NCBI GenBank assembly: GCA_020062545.1
Contig: JAGUWD010000031.1
Location: 1 to 59,105 of the forward strand
Length of the DNA stretch: 59,105 nt
Reading direction: 5' to 3'
DNA from: Thermodesulfovibrionales bacterium
GTDB lineage: Bacteria; Nitrospirota; Thermodesulfovibrionia; Thermodesulfovibrionales; Dissulfurispiraceae
Shown piece after piece: positions 27,255 through 36,796 of this stretch; the stretch's first letter is position 1, and every line of letters starts with the position of its first letter. Made by a program: the position numbers and the translations under genes. Below the pieces are notes generated by a model. It saw nothing but the letters and a program-made list of their open reading frames with translations. It was not told the DNA's origin and searched no databases.

Positions 27255-27815
27255 TTGATCTATTATGGTAAATTGATGACACCAATATCCTTTTCAGAGA
27301 AGATAGAGTTGTTTGCTAATAAGTACTTGAGCTTGTACTCTGTTAATGTTAATTTTGGAGACTTTTGTAGAGAATATACGGTAGTAAAGGGCAGTGTAAG
27401 GGGAGGAGTGATTTTACAAAAGGATGGCTCAATATTGCTTGTTAAGCAATATCGCTATGCGATTAACTCCTACAGCTGGGAGCTGCCGAGTGGCGGTATT
27501 GATAGGGAAGGGGAAGGATTGGAGGAAGCTGTTATTAGGGAGTGTCTGGAAGAAACAGGCATACGATGCCGGAATCTTACTCCTATATTTGAGTATATAG
27601 CTGGTGTAGATACGATAGATTCGCCTGCACATATCTATGTAAGTAATGATTTCGAGGAAGAGGGAGATTTTGACCATCAAGAAATATCTGAAATAAAATG
27701 GGTACCCTATCGGGATTGCCTTGATATGGTTTTATCAGGAGAAGTCAAGGATATCTTTACCATAATAGGATTTTTTATCTATGGATATAAATATCATATG
27801 TTACTTAGGCATTAA
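27255..27815 (+). CDS. NUDIX hydrolase
   Basis: This 186-residue protein has the complete Nudix box G-x5-E-x7-REUxEExGU, seen here as GIDREGEGLEEAVIRECLEE followed by TGI. The preceding strand region is LLVKQYRYAINSYSWELPSGG, typical of ADP-ribose/nucleoside-diphosphate-sugar pyrophosphatases. In this context it may remove a dead-end nucleotide sugar or regulate sugar-nucleotide pools. The start is uncertain: TTG 27255 or ATG 27276 both precede the domain. Confidence 0.83.
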   Translation: MIYYGKLMTPISFSEKIELFANKYLSLYSVNVNFGDFCREYTVVKGSVRGGVILQKDGSILLVKQYRYAINSYSWELPSGGIDREGEGLEEAVIRECLEETGIRCRNLTPIFEYIAGVDTIDSPAHIYVSNDFEEEGDFDHQEISEIKWVPYRDCLDMVLSGEVKDIFTIIGFFIYGYKYHMLLRH

Positions 27816-27828
27816 CAAGACTATTTAG

Positions 27829-29088
27829 GTGATGGGTGTAGGAATGCTAAAACATATATGCAGGCTTTGCCATAGCACTAATCTTTCAACACTAATCGAT
27901 TTTGGTAAGAGGCCCATAACAAAGCGTTTGCTTATATCTCCCACACTACCTCAATCTGCTGAGTTTACTTATCAAATATCTCTGAATGTTTGTAGGGATT
28001 GTGGTTTTGTACAAATTTCAGATGCAATCCCTCAAGATGAGTTGTATACAAATTACGTTCTCTCTACCTCTTGGAAACCCCAGCCTCACCTAAAAGATGA
28101 GCTTGATGAATTGTTAAAAAATCGGTATATTTCCGAAAGCAGCTTTGTTGTCGAAATAGGTTGCAATGATGGAATTGCTCTGGAGCTTTTAAGGCAGTAT
28201 GGAGTCAGAAATCTATTGGGGATCGAACCATCCAGGGATGTTGCGGAGAAAGCTGCTGAATCAGGCTTTATGGTTATTAACGATTATTTTATGGAGGGGA
28301 AAGCAGATTTTATTGTGACGCAATATGGGAAGGCAGATTTAATTATTTGTCGGCAGGTGTTAGAGCACATTACCTATATAGATTCCTTCATGCATGGAAT
28401 ACAGGAACTTATTAAACCGGGTGGAACCGTACTATTTGAAGTTCCGGATTTTTCGATACCTCTAAAATATGGTGATATAACCGCTACATGGGAAGAGCAT
28501 GTAAACTATTTCACAGAGGATACTCTTATACAACTACTGGCTCGCTATGGGTTTAGAAGTCTTATCTTGAGAAGATATAATTTTTCAGGTGGCGCGTTAT
28601 GCGTGTTTGCAAAATATTCCTCTGAAAAGTTTTCATCATTTAGGTTAGTGAATGAGGAGGAGCTTAACTATATCTTATGTTATCCTCAAAGGATAGAATC
28701 TTTTTTGAAAAAGGTTGTAGATGTTCTAAAAGAGGAGAAAAAAGGTGGAGGAAAAGTAGCAATTTATGGTGCGGGCAATCGTTCGGTTATTCTGTTGAAT
28801 TATAGGCTAAAGGAATTTGTTGATATTGTTGTTGATGATCAGCCTGAAAAGCAAAACAGGTTTGTACCACTCTGTCACTTGCCGATTTTACCACCTGATG
28901 AGCTTATAAAGCAGCATGTCAGAGTCTGTCTCCTTGCAGTAAACGCTGAAAACGAAGAGTCTGTAATGCAGAAAAATAAGAATTACGAGGAGAACGGTGG
29001 TAAGTTTTTATCAGTCTTATCACCAAGCGCCTATCTTATAGGCAAAAATGAACTTAAGGAGCAGAAAAGATGCGCAAGAAATCTATAG
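27829..29088 (+). CDS. Second NDP-sugar C-methyltransferase-like protein
   Basis: This is a protein of up to 419 residues with the same three-part layout as the gene at 25219. It has an N-terminal CxxC pair region (CRLCHSTNLSTLIDFG; NVCRDCGFVQIS), a SAM methyltransferase (VVEIGCNDGIALELLRQYG, LLGIEPSRDVAEKA, LIICRQVLEHITYIDSF, EEHVNYFTEDTL), and the C-terminal domain with VAIYGAGNRSVILLNY and IVVDDQPEKQN. The two copies are clearly diverged, so they probably act on different sugars. The start could be GTG 27829, ATG 27832 or ATG 27844. The end overlaps the next gene by 19 bases. Confidence 0.83.
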   Translation: MMGVGMLKHICRLCHSTNLSTLIDFGKRPITKRLLISPTLPQSAEFTYQISLNVCRDCGFVQISDAIPQDELYTNYVLSTSWKPQPHLKDELDELLKNRYISESSFVVEIGCNDGIALELLRQYGVRNLLGIEPSRDVAEKAAESGFMVINDYFMEGKADFIVTQYGKADLIICRQVLEHITYIDSFMHGIQELIKPGGTVLFEVPDFSIPLKYGDITATWEEHVNYFTEDTLIQLLARYGFRSLILRRYNFSGGALCVFAKYSSEKFSSFRLVNEEELNYILCYPQRIESFLKKVVDVLKEEKKGGGKVAIYGAGNRSVILLNYRLKEFVDIVVDDQPEKQNRFVPLCHLPILPPDELIKQHVRVCLLAVNAENEESVMQKNKNYEENGGKFLSVLSPSAYLIGKNELKEQKRCARNL

Positions 29089-30242
29089 ATAATGCATATA
29101 TAGATCACTATGAAAGGCATAAAATTTCTCCTGTACGGCAGGATATCTCTAATATCGAGAGCCACTTTCATAGAAGGACGAATTTATACATGTCGCTGGG
29201 ATTATTACAGGCAAATTTTAGAGATAAAAGAGTGCTGGAAGTTGGTCCTGGCAGTGGCTATAACTCGCTTGTTATTGCAAGCTGGAGGCCTTCTTTATAT
29301 GTGCTGGTAGAGCCTAACAAGACTGGAGTATCACATATTAAAAATCTGTTTAAGCAATATGCTATTAGTATGGATAAAATAGAAATTGCTAATACAATTA
29401 TAGAGAAATTCTCCGATAGTGAAAAATATGATATTATTCTTTGTGAAGGGATGATCCCCGGCTTAAGCAACAAAGAGCAGGTGCTTACAAAGTTGAGTAG
29501 CCTATTAAAACAAAATGGTGTATTGGTAGTAACCTGTGCGGATGAGATATCTATGTTCTTTGAGATTATTAGGTATTTCTTTGCATATAAACTGACAAAG
29601 AATATAAAAACTTTTACAGAAAAGGTCCATGTAGCAGTTGATGCTTTCGGGAGCCATCTTGATACATTAACTGGCTTTAGCAGGCTGAAAGAAGATTGGT
29701 GTGCTGATACATTATTCGGCTATGCTCATTTTAATTATGACTTTTCCTTTAAAAAATGTATTGAATTTTTTAGAAATGATTATTATGTGTATAAGACCTC
29801 CCCCTGCATTTTTAACGATTATCGATGGTATAAGACTATCCCGCATGATCCTCAACTATTCAATCAATATTATATAGAACAATTTGATCTTAAAAAACAT
29901 AATCTGCTACATTATCAAACCATAACTCCTGATAGGTCAAAAGAAGAAAACGAGGAACTATTAAGACTTTGTAGGCACGTAGTTGATACAATATACGATG
30001 GAGTAAGATCCGAGAATATTGCTGTTGAGAAAAGGCTCCTTTCTCTATTAGAATTGATGATAAGAAATCTGAGAGATACTGATTCTCAGATAGTGAAAGC
30101 GTTAAAAGATATTAAAAAGATTATTACAACCGATGATTATACGATAGAGGCAATCAGTTCTAAATACAAAGCCTTTATTTCAGCCTTTGGCAGAGGACAG
30201 CAATATATAAGTCTGGTTAAAATCAAGATGAGTAGAAGATAA
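29070..30242 (+). CDS. Class I SAM-dependent methyltransferase, large
   Basis: This 390-residue protein has the SAM-binding motif RVLEVGPGSGYNSLVIASW, an acidic strand-2 end (LYVLVEPNKTG) and YDIILCEGMIPGLSNKEQVL. The C-terminal about 180 residues are an uncharacterised, mostly helical domain. The good AAGGAG ribosome binding site lies 7-10 bases before ATG 29070. It is coupled to the preceding methyltransferase by a 19-base overlap. The family and substrate are not recognised beyond the fold. Confidence 0.72.
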   Translation: MRKKSIDNAYIDHYERHKISPVRQDISNIESHFHRRTNLYMSLGLLQANFRDKRVLEVGPGSGYNSLVIASWRPSLYVLVEPNKTGVSHIKNLFKQYAISMDKIEIANTIIEKFSDSEKYDIILCEGMIPGLSNKEQVLTKLSSLLKQNGVLVVTCADEISMFFEIIRYFFAYKLTKNIKTFTEKVHVAVDAFGSHLDTLTGFSRLKEDWCADTLFGYAHFNYDFSFKKCIEFFRNDYYVYKTSPCIFNDYRWYKTIPHDPQLFNQYYIEQFDLKKHNLLHYQTITPDRSKEENEELLRLCRHVVDTIYDGVRSENIAVEKRLLSLLELMIRNLRDTDSQIVKALKDIKKIITTDDYTIEAISSKYKAFISAFGRGQQYISLVKIKMSRR

Positions 30243-30257
30243 GGGGTTGATGAAATA

Positions 30258-30974
30258 ATGGATAAATGCGATATAACCTTCTTTGTCCCCTGCCTAAATG
30301 AGGAAGAAAATATTATACCGACAATAGAGACTATTTTGACCGCTGCTGGTGAGGCTGGGGTTTCATATGAAATACTAATTTATGATGATAATTCAACAGA
30401 TAATACGGTGAAAATTGTAGAGGAGTACCAAAAGCAGCATCAAGAATTGCCGATTCAGTTAATAAAAAATAATATAACAAGAGGACTTGCCTACAATTAC
30501 ATAGAAGGAGCTTTTTTAGGAAAAGGCAAATATTACTGTGCAATAGGTGGAGATAATGATGTCCCAAGAGAATGGATCCTCGCAATATTGAAAAATCTTA
30601 ACCTAAGGGATGTGATAATTTTATATTTTGAACGCGATACCAGACATAAGATACGGGTAATAATTTCGAGGTTATTCACAAAGCTTATTAATTTTCTCAG
30701 TGGGCATTCCTTAAAATATTACAATGGTGCAGTACATTTAAGATATAATGTGCTTAGATGGCACTGTGATGCATCGGGGTTTGGATTTATGGCTGAATTG
30801 ACTGTTCGCGTGCTAAATCAGGGCGCAAGTTATATGCAAATCCCAGCTCCGATGTATAAGAAAAAACAAAAGATATTTTCAAAGGCATTCACCTTGCATA
30901 GTATTTTATCGGTGTCACATACCTTGTTAAAAATTCTGATTCTGAGAATTAAAAAAATAGTGTTTAATCTCTAA
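30258..30974 (+). CDS. Glycosyltransferase family 2, dolichyl-phosphate-mannose-synthase-like
   Basis: This is a 238-residue GT-A enzyme: FFVPCLNEEENIIPTIETIL at the start, the acceptor-loop acid cluster LIYDDNSTDNTVKIV, and AIGGDNDVPREWI as the DxD-like metal site. There are no clear multi-pass C-terminal membrane segments. It probably transfers a sugar to a polyprenyl phosphate or onto the growing glycan. It is followed with a 1-base overlap by two small membrane proteins that may partner with it. Confidence 0.82.
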   Translation: MDKCDITFFVPCLNEEENIIPTIETILTAAGEAGVSYEILIYDDNSTDNTVKIVEEYQKQHQELPIQLIKNNITRGLAYNYIEGAFLGKGKYYCAIGGDNDVPREWILAILKNLNLRDVIILYFERDTRHKIRVIISRLFTKLINFLSGHSLKYYNGAVHLRYNVLRWHCDASGFGFMAELTVRVLNQGASYMQIPAPMYKKKQKIFSKAFTLHSILSVSHTLLKILILRIKKIVFNL

Positions 30975-31495
30975 TGAAAATACTTTGTTATGGCATTGTA
31001 TTGTATAGTCTTGCTTTTATTATTCACCTGGTTATTTGGAAGGTAAGAATACCTAAAAATCAGACGAAAGCGTTACTTCAGATTTTTCTAATCACCATAA
31101 TTACGTGTTTTTCTATAATGCTGAACTTACCCAGTTCTTTCTCACTTTTCGGAATACCTATCCTGCATACTTTTTCTGAGTATCTGCATGTTTCCATATT
31201 TTATATCTCGATGATGCTTGCCTATGTTGTTTTTTATTCGGCGATTGAAGCTGATAGCCCCTCACTCGAAATTATAAGGCTTATTGACAGCACAGGTAAA
31301 AGTGGCGCGAAAAAGGAGGATCTGCGTAAAATATTTGTTGCTATGCCCTTTTTAGAGTCAAGAATTGGAAGTCTCATTGATGATAAGCTTGTCTGTGAGG
31401 TTGACGGAAAGTATTTGCCCACAAAAAGAGGTATTATTCTTCTGCACATAATTTCATTTTACCGCTACCTATTTAGCATGCAAAAAGGTGGATGA
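30974..31495 (+). CDS. Small membrane protein with C-terminal winged-helix-like region (paralogue 1)
   Basis: This is a 173-residue protein with three predicted membrane helices at about residues 4-24, 33-54 and 68-92. A soluble part (about 95-150: LEIIRLIDSTGKSGAKKEDLRKIF, SRIGSLIDDKLVCEVDGKYLPTKRG) reads like a winged helix: helix-turn-helix, wing strand, then a final short helix. No family is recognised. The following gene has the same plan (membrane part, then about 50 residues of winged-helix-like sequence), so the two are probably distant paralogues or partners. The glycosyltransferase upstream may need them as a membrane anchor. Confidence 0.6.
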   Translation: MKILCYGIVLYSLAFIIHLVIWKVRIPKNQTKALLQIFLITIITCFSIMLNLPSSFSLFGIPILHTFSEYLHVSIFYISMMLAYVVFYSAIEADSPSLEIIRLIDSTGKSGAKKEDLRKIFVAMPFLESRIGSLIDDKLVCEVDGKYLPTKRGIILLHIISFYRYLFSMQKGG

Positions 31496-32018
31496 GGTGA
31501 CTTGGTTAGAGATTATAGCTCCTATCGTTGGATTACTTGTGAATGTACTTATTCAAACAACAAGCTTCCAGTATATCAGAGGACTTGGCCTTTTTAAGTC
31601 AATAGTATTAGGCTTTATTGCTGGATTTCTTACTGTACTTATTCTCGAGTTTTATCGCTACTTCGATTTTCCAGTAATGGAGTATGAATTCTTTTATATC
31701 CTTTGTGTCAATTTAATTACTTATATATTATTGGGGTATTGTTACTGGGCTTACATAAATCTTGGAGAGACATCTCTCCGCATTAGAATTTTAAGAGAGA
31801 TGTATGAGACGCAAAAAGCATTACCTATAGAGAAACTGTTTAGTATCTATAATCCTGATAATATGTTTGAGATAAGAATGAGCAGATTATTAAAATATAA
31901 CCAAATAGTTTGTAAAAATGACAGGTATTTTATTGGTAAGTCAATATTATTGTTTATTGCCAAAGCTATTGTAGTTATAAAGCTGATAATAATTGGAAAG
32001 AAAAGCGAATTTGATTAA
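31488..32018 (+). CDS. Small membrane protein with winged-helix-like region (paralogue 2)
   Basis: This is a 176-residue protein beginning at GTG 31488 (GTG 31497 also possible), overlapping its neighbour by 8 bases. It has membrane helices at about residues 8-28, 32-53 and 64-90, a soluble stretch (about 95-145: LRIRILREMYETQKALPIEK, EIRMSRLLKYNQIVCKNDRYFIG) with winged-helix-like order, and a last hydrophobic helix (about 148-170). I do not recognise the family. Its co-occurrence and overlap with the preceding protein point to a joint function. Confidence 0.6.
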   Translation: MDEVTWLEIIAPIVGLLVNVLIQTTSFQYIRGLGLFKSIVLGFIAGFLTVLILEFYRYFDFPVMEYEFFYILCVNLITYILLGYCYWAYINLGETSLRIRILREMYETQKALPIEKLFSIYNPDNMFEIRMSRLLKYNQIVCKNDRYFIGKSILLFIAKAIVVIKLIIIGKKSEFD

Positions 32019-32041
32019 TCACAGAGCAGAATCTCATGCAT

Positions 32042-32070
32042 AATTGTACTTTTCAAAATGAAGTGCAATT
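32042..32070 (+). other. Hairpin in a 114-bp intergenic gap
   Basis: AATTGTACTT (32042-32051) pairs with AAGTGCAATT (32061-32070) at 10 positions, one a G-T wobble, around a 9-base loop. No T-run follows, so it is not a standard intrinsic terminator. The gap (32019-32132) is one of the longest inside the operon and could hold a processing site, pause site or internal promoter. Confidence 0.35.
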
Positions 32071-32132
32071 AAGACATAGTAATATTTTATCTAATGCTGA
32101 AAACAATTAATCTGTAAAATAGGAGCAGGCAT

Positions 32133-33680
32133 ATGATTTTAATAAATTCATCCACTAGGAATGCCTTAAAAATATTCCAACCGTTTCTTCCAATTTCCGT
32201 TCCTGTCGGAATTGGCTGTCTTGCCGCAGCAGCGCAAAAAGAAGGCATTAAGACATGGCTTATAGATGAACAAGTCGAAGATGGCGTTTTGGATCTTATA
32301 ACTCAATATACTAAGGAAATGGAGCGGCCGTATATTTTCGGATTCAGTGTCTTAACTGCTGCGGTAAAAAGTGCAATGATACTGTCAGAAAAGCTAAAAG
32401 AGCTTTATCCTGATTCAGTCATAGTATTCGGAGGTATTCACCCAACAGCCCTTCCGGAAGAGATTTTATCGTTTTCCCATGTCGATTTTGTAATAAGAGG
32501 GGAAGGGGAACAAACCCTGATAGACTTTTATAAATGCATCAAGCAACGTAAGGACGTTACTCATATATACGGTCTCTCTTATAGAAAGAATAATAAAATT
32601 GTGCATAATCTTTTACCTGATGTAATTGAAGATCTCGATAGCTATCCGCCTTTCCCTTACCATCTCTTTAAATCAAAAAAGTATGATCTTGGATTTATTT
32701 TAAGCTCAAGAGGCTGCCCTTACCGATGCATCTTTTGCAGTAATCGGATCACGACATTGAGAAAGTATCGATACAGGTCTGCGGAGTTTATTATGGATGA
32801 GATCGACATGTTGTATCATAAATACAATATTAGGCATATATTCTTTATCGATGATAATTTCCTTGTGAGCAAGCAGAGGATATATACTCTTATTGAAAAG
32901 ATAAAGGAGAGGGGCTTTGATAAAAAGATGAGCTTTGGCTTCCAATCGAGAGGCGATAATGTCGATTGCGAGATTCTCAAAGCGCTTTTCGATACCGGAT
33001 TTAAGAGGGTGTTTTTCGGGTTAGAAACTGCCTCAGAAGAAATAATGAAAACTATTAAAAAGGGGGAGACGGTAGCACAGTGCGTTGCTGCAGTGAAAAT
33101 GGCCAAGAAAATTGGATTTCATGTGAGCGCAACCTTTATTTACGGCCTGCCCGGTGATTCGTTTAAAAATAGGATGAATTGTATCAGATTAACCGATGAT
33201 CTGAAACTTGATATGGTTAGATACAATAATGCCACACCATATCCTGGTACGGAACTCTATGAGATTGCTCGAAAAGAGGGCAGGTTAAATATAAAGGGAC
33301 TGTACGAGAACTTCTTTTCTGTATCGGCATTTATCGAGAATCCATTTAAGAGCATTCCTTTTACATATATTCCCGAAGGGAATACGGAAGATGAAATACG
33401 ACGTGATATACTATTCAGCTATTTTAGATACTATCTTGATATAGATAAATTGAAAAGCATTTTTGAGAAGCCCGAACAGAATGTCGGCTGGTTTAATGCC
33501 GGTAATCATCTAATAGAAACAGTTAAAAAGTTGCCATCTCTGGTTTTTCTGTTCTTCATGCTTTTTGTGAAGCTTGGACAGCTGTTTTACTATAGCGTTA
33601 TTAAAAAGGAAACCTCTATTTCATTAGGATACTTTTTGAAAATATTTGATAAGCTGCTGGGCAGGGGAGGAACGGCATAG
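32133..33680 (+). CDS. B12-binding-domain radical SAM protein
   Basis: This is a 515-residue protein. Residues about 1-140 form a cobalamin-binding-like Rossmann domain (VPVGIGCLAAAAQKEG, IFGFSVLTAA, VIVFGGIHPTALPEEIL, HVDFVIRGEGEQTL). The radical SAM core (about 185-400) has SSRGCPYRCIFCSNR (Cx3Cx2C) and IFFIDDNFLVSKQRI. The C-terminal about 100 residues include a hydrophobic helix (LVFLFFMLFVKLGQLFYYSV), suggesting membrane attachment. Such enzymes often methylate or rearrange unactivated carbons of lipids or sugars. A GGAGC ribosome binding site precedes ATG 32133. Confidence 0.85.
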   Translation: MILINSSTRNALKIFQPFLPISVPVGIGCLAAAAQKEGIKTWLIDEQVEDGVLDLITQYTKEMERPYIFGFSVLTAAVKSAMILSEKLKELYPDSVIVFGGIHPTALPEEILSFSHVDFVIRGEGEQTLIDFYKCIKQRKDVTHIYGLSYRKNNKIVHNLLPDVIEDLDSYPPFPYHLFKSKKYDLGFILSSRGCPYRCIFCSNRITTLRKYRYRSAEFIMDEIDMLYHKYNIRHIFFIDDNFLVSKQRIYTLIEKIKERGFDKKMSFGFQSRGDNVDCEILKALFDTGFKRVFFGLETASEEIMKTIKKGETVAQCVAAVKMAKKIGFHVSATFIYGLPGDSFKNRMNCIRLTDDLKLDMVRYNNATPYPGTELYEIARKEGRLNIKGLYENFFSVSAFIENPFKSIPFTYIPEGNTEDEIRRDILFSYFRYYLDIDKLKSIFEKPEQNVGWFNAGNHLIETVKKLPSLVFLFFMLFVKLGQLFYYSVIKKETSISLGYFLKIFDKLLGRGGTA

Positions 33681-35399
33681 ATGTGGTTTGGTTTAGAGAG
33701 ACAGCGTCTTTGGTTTCCACCAATAACCATAGCACTAATTGCCCTTATAAGCTATGGAAAAATTTACTTCTTTAACGATGTTGTTTGGGATGACAATTGC
33801 TGGCTTTTGTCTACATATGCAAGTAGCAACCTTGAACAGTTCCTGAATACCGGCTTTTATGAAGTAAGAAGAGTGCCGATGGGTATATTCTTATATAACC
33901 TACTTAAGTTGCACAAGGCCGTTGAAAATCCCTATTTGATATGGCATACAATGAACATTATAATTCAAATTGCCACGCCAATCTTTCTATACCTCTTCAT
34001 AAAAAATGTTTTTAAAGATAGGCAATTTCTCTCATTAATTATCGGGATTACTTTTGTAATTTTTCCTCTTGACTATACCATACCATATTTATCAGCAATT
34101 ACGTACAGAATTGCTACGCTGCTAACTGTAATTTCTTTTTATTCGACAGTGAAAGCATTCGCACAAAAGAGAATAGGATATTCCTTTCTTTTGGTCTCAT
34201 TATTTCTCTCGGGAATCTCTTATTATATATTTATGGAGCTAACGGTAGTGTTCGAGGCGGCACGGCTGTTTGTTGTAGGTTACATAATGCATAAAAAAGG
34301 ATACACGGATAAGGCTCTGATAAAAAAGACATTAACTTACTCAATGCCTTTTTTAATTATCTGCATCCCGTTGATTATCTATAAATTGGCGTTCAAGCCG
34401 TATGGAATCTATGATGGAGTTTACAAAACAGACCTTTTTTTCTTCTTGAAGTTGGGAGAGCATGCGAAGCTTGTTAGGGTGCTCTTAATGTATCAGTGGA
34501 AACTATTACTGGGATATATTAAAGACGTCAGTCCTTATTCAATAATACTCGGTATGACTGCAGCTTTAACTGCATTTATTTTTTTGAGAAGATCGAAAAA
34601 AAGCATAGAGAATCAGGCGTCAAACAGAAGCACTTATCTGGTAGGATTATGTCCTGTTTTTATTTTAGGCTTACTTTTCTTTATATTTCCGATTCTCTTG
34701 CTTGAGTTTGCAGGGCGCGAAATTGGGCTTGGCTTTAATAGCAGTCATTTCAATCAGTTGCAAATTGGCTACGCTATTATCGTTGGATCATTGCTATATA
34801 AAGTTTACACAGTTTCCTTAAATATGCTAAAACAGGAATGGATAAACTTTTTTGTAGCGATTCTCATCGGAGTGGGAGTATTTTTCAATAATATGAACTT
34901 AGACCTTTTCCTTCGCGCATCAGAGAAACAAGTGCAATTCTGGAAGGTTTTTACGGAGCGTTTCCCCAATCTTCCGGAAAATGCAACTATCATGATGGAT
35001 GTCCGTGATTTCTACTATTTTGATACACCTGATTTGGATAATACCTATGATTTAGAGTTACCATTAAATCTTTTGTACACTGATTCAACGAAACCAGATA
35101 AATTTCGCAAATACAAGGTATTTGCTTTTGAAGAATTCAGATCCGATATGACAAAGAGTGTTAAATGCGATGGTTCGGATGAGGGGCATCTGGAGAGGAT
35201 GACTCATTTTGGGAAAGAGGTTTTAAATCCGTGTGAGTTTGTTGTAGTACATTATAGGAATAATGAATTGCTTGTGAATGATGAAATAATAAAACGGTAT
35301 CCCGATGTCCCGTATAAAAATTGGGCAAATAAAAAATTTCCGCAATTACCGGAACCTATCGCATATCCTCTGAGACATAAACTGATTAGGTTTTATTAA
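33681..35399 (+). CDS. Multi-pass membrane protein, GT-C glycosyltransferase-like
   Basis: This is a 572-residue protein with about 10-11 hydrophobic helices in the first 400 residues and a soluble C-terminal domain of about 160 residues. The first loop after helix 1 has an acidic motif, FFNDVVWDDNCWLL, in the place where GT-C enzymes carry their catalytic aspartates. It probably uses polyprenyl-phosphate sugars outside the inner membrane, or acts as a polymerase-like protein. It starts immediately after the preceding stop codon. The subfamily is not recognised. Confidence 0.65.
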   Translation: MWFGLERQRLWFPPITIALIALISYGKIYFFNDVVWDDNCWLLSTYASSNLEQFLNTGFYEVRRVPMGIFLYNLLKLHKAVENPYLIWHTMNIIIQIATPIFLYLFIKNVFKDRQFLSLIIGITFVIFPLDYTIPYLSAITYRIATLLTVISFYSTVKAFAQKRIGYSFLLVSLFLSGISYYIFMELTVVFEAARLFVVGYIMHKKGYTDKALIKKTLTYSMPFLIICIPLIIYKLAFKPYGIYDGVYKTDLFFFLKLGEHAKLVRVLLMYQWKLLLGYIKDVSPYSIILGMTAALTAFIFLRRSKKSIENQASNRSTYLVGLCPVFILGLLFFIFPILLLEFAGREIGLGFNSSHFNQLQIGYAIIVGSLLYKVYTVSLNMLKQEWINFFVAILIGVGVFFNNMNLDLFLRASEKQVQFWKVFTERFPNLPENATIMMDVRDFYYFDTPDLDNTYDLELPLNLLYTDSTKPDKFRKYKVFAFEEFRSDMTKSVKCDGSDEGHLERMTHFGKEVLNPCEFVVVHYRNNELLVNDEIIKRYPDVPYKNWANKKFPQLPEPIAYPLRHKLIRFY

Positions 35400-35431
35400 G
35401 TCTCCAAACTCAATGAATTAAAGGCATTCTC

Positions 35432-36796
35432 ATGAAAAGAATATTAATCATTACCGACCACAAATGGCGCGACCTCGCGGGTTATGTGTATTTGAAATCC
35501 CTTCTTGAAAAGAAACATAACATAAATGTGCGCCTGTGCAGACTCGGAGAGGATAGGTTTTGGGTGCTGCATGATAGACCGGATGTTGTTATATATAATC
35601 ACCTTTATGAAGACAGGAAAATCAAGTTTGCATATTGGCTAAAAAAACACAATGTTGGAATAATAATTTTGCCTACTGAAAATCTCCCGTTACGAGAGGG
35701 GATTGAGGATCTGTTTGCCGGTAAATTTACAGATTTAACTCCTGTAGACCTTTACCTGAGTTGGAACAAGTTAGTTGCAGACAGAATTATTGAGCTTGGC
35801 AAACTACCACCAGAAAAGGTCAGAGTGGTAGGTGTACCCCGTTTTGACTTTTACTTTTCCCCGTTGACTCAATTGTTACCTACTAAGAGCGAAATTCAAA
35901 AAAAATATGGCTTACGGACCGATGAGCATGCAATGATTGCCCTGTATGCTACTAATTTTACAATCGCAAGCTTCAGTGACAATAAATCTTTTTTATATAA
36001 AGACTGGGATAACTTAAAACTCAACAGGGTTGAAGGTTATAGGACTGAACAGATAGATGATAGGATAAAATACGATATCCTTTCAAGAGATTTAACCATT
36101 GAAAGTGTAAAAAGACTATTAAGCGATTTTCCTAATCTGCAAGTTATTTATAAGCCCCACCCGTCAGAAAACCATGCATTTTATGCCGGGACAATCAAGG
36201 AACTCAAAAAACAATTTCCAAAGAGATTTGCTTTTGTAGTACAAGAGTATATATGGAATTTACTGAATGTATCGGATATAGTCTTACAGAGGACATGTAC
36301 TACCGGCATAGAAGCATGGTTGTTTGGAAAACCTACATTAGAGCTTCATTTGCATCCCGATGAACTCTATTTCTCCGAAAACCATGCCCGTGGAAGTGAT
36401 ATTGCTTATGATTATGATGATATAAAAAAGTATATAGATTATTATTCTAACGGCGGTAAGATTGCAGATTCGATAAAAACTTACAGGGATGTCTTTCTAA
36501 AAAAATGGTGTTATGAAATAGATGGAAGAAGGACTATAGAAGTAGCTAACATTATTGCACAATTTTTAGGTGCAAGGGGAAAATCCAGATATTCAATCTC
36601 TATTAATGATTTTTTCAGATTTTATCCAAAAGAATATCTGAAGCAGTTTTTAAGGTATGGGAGGAATTTTATAAGAAAGAAAATTATCGGAACTGATAAA
36701 TTGGGTCGGGTTGATAAGCAGTTTAATAAAAAAGATGTGGAATTTTGGGAGACAAACATAGCTTCTATAAAATCATGCTCAGAAAAAGAATCTTAA
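35432..36796 (+). CDS. Surface carbohydrate biosynthesis protein, GT-B-like transferase
   Basis: This is a 454-residue soluble protein with an N-terminal half ILIITDHKWRDLAGYVYLKSLLE, RPDVVIYNHLYEDRK, LPTENLPLREG, and a C-terminal half typical of CDP-glycerol/Kdo-like transferases: LQVIYKPHPSENHAFY, NLLNVSDIVLQRTCTTGIEAWLFGKPTLEL. The KPHPSE and TTGIEAWLFGKP motifs match the family annotated as surface carbohydrate biosynthesis proteins. It presumably transfers a sugar, or a nonulosonate such as legionaminate, to the glycan. The substrate is inferred only from context. It overlaps the flippase start by 22 bases. Confidence 0.75.
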   Translation: MKRILIITDHKWRDLAGYVYLKSLLEKKHNINVRLCRLGEDRFWVLHDRPDVVIYNHLYEDRKIKFAYWLKKHNVGIIILPTENLPLREGIEDLFAGKFTDLTPVDLYLSWNKLVADRIIELGKLPPEKVRVVGVPRFDFYFSPLTQLLPTKSEIQKKYGLRTDEHAMIALYATNFTIASFSDNKSFLYKDWDNLKLNRVEGYRTEQIDDRIKYDILSRDLTIESVKRLLSDFPNLQVIYKPHPSENHAFYAGTIKELKKQFPKRFAFVVQEYIWNLLNVSDIVLQRTCTTGIEAWLFGKPTLELHLHPDELYFSENHARGSDIAYDYDDIKKYIDYYSNGGKIADSIKTYRDVFLKKWCYEIDGRRTIEVANIIAQFLGARGKSRYSISINDFFRFYPKEYLKQFLRYGRNFIRKKIIGTDKLGRVDKQFNKKDVEFWETNIASIKSCSEKES

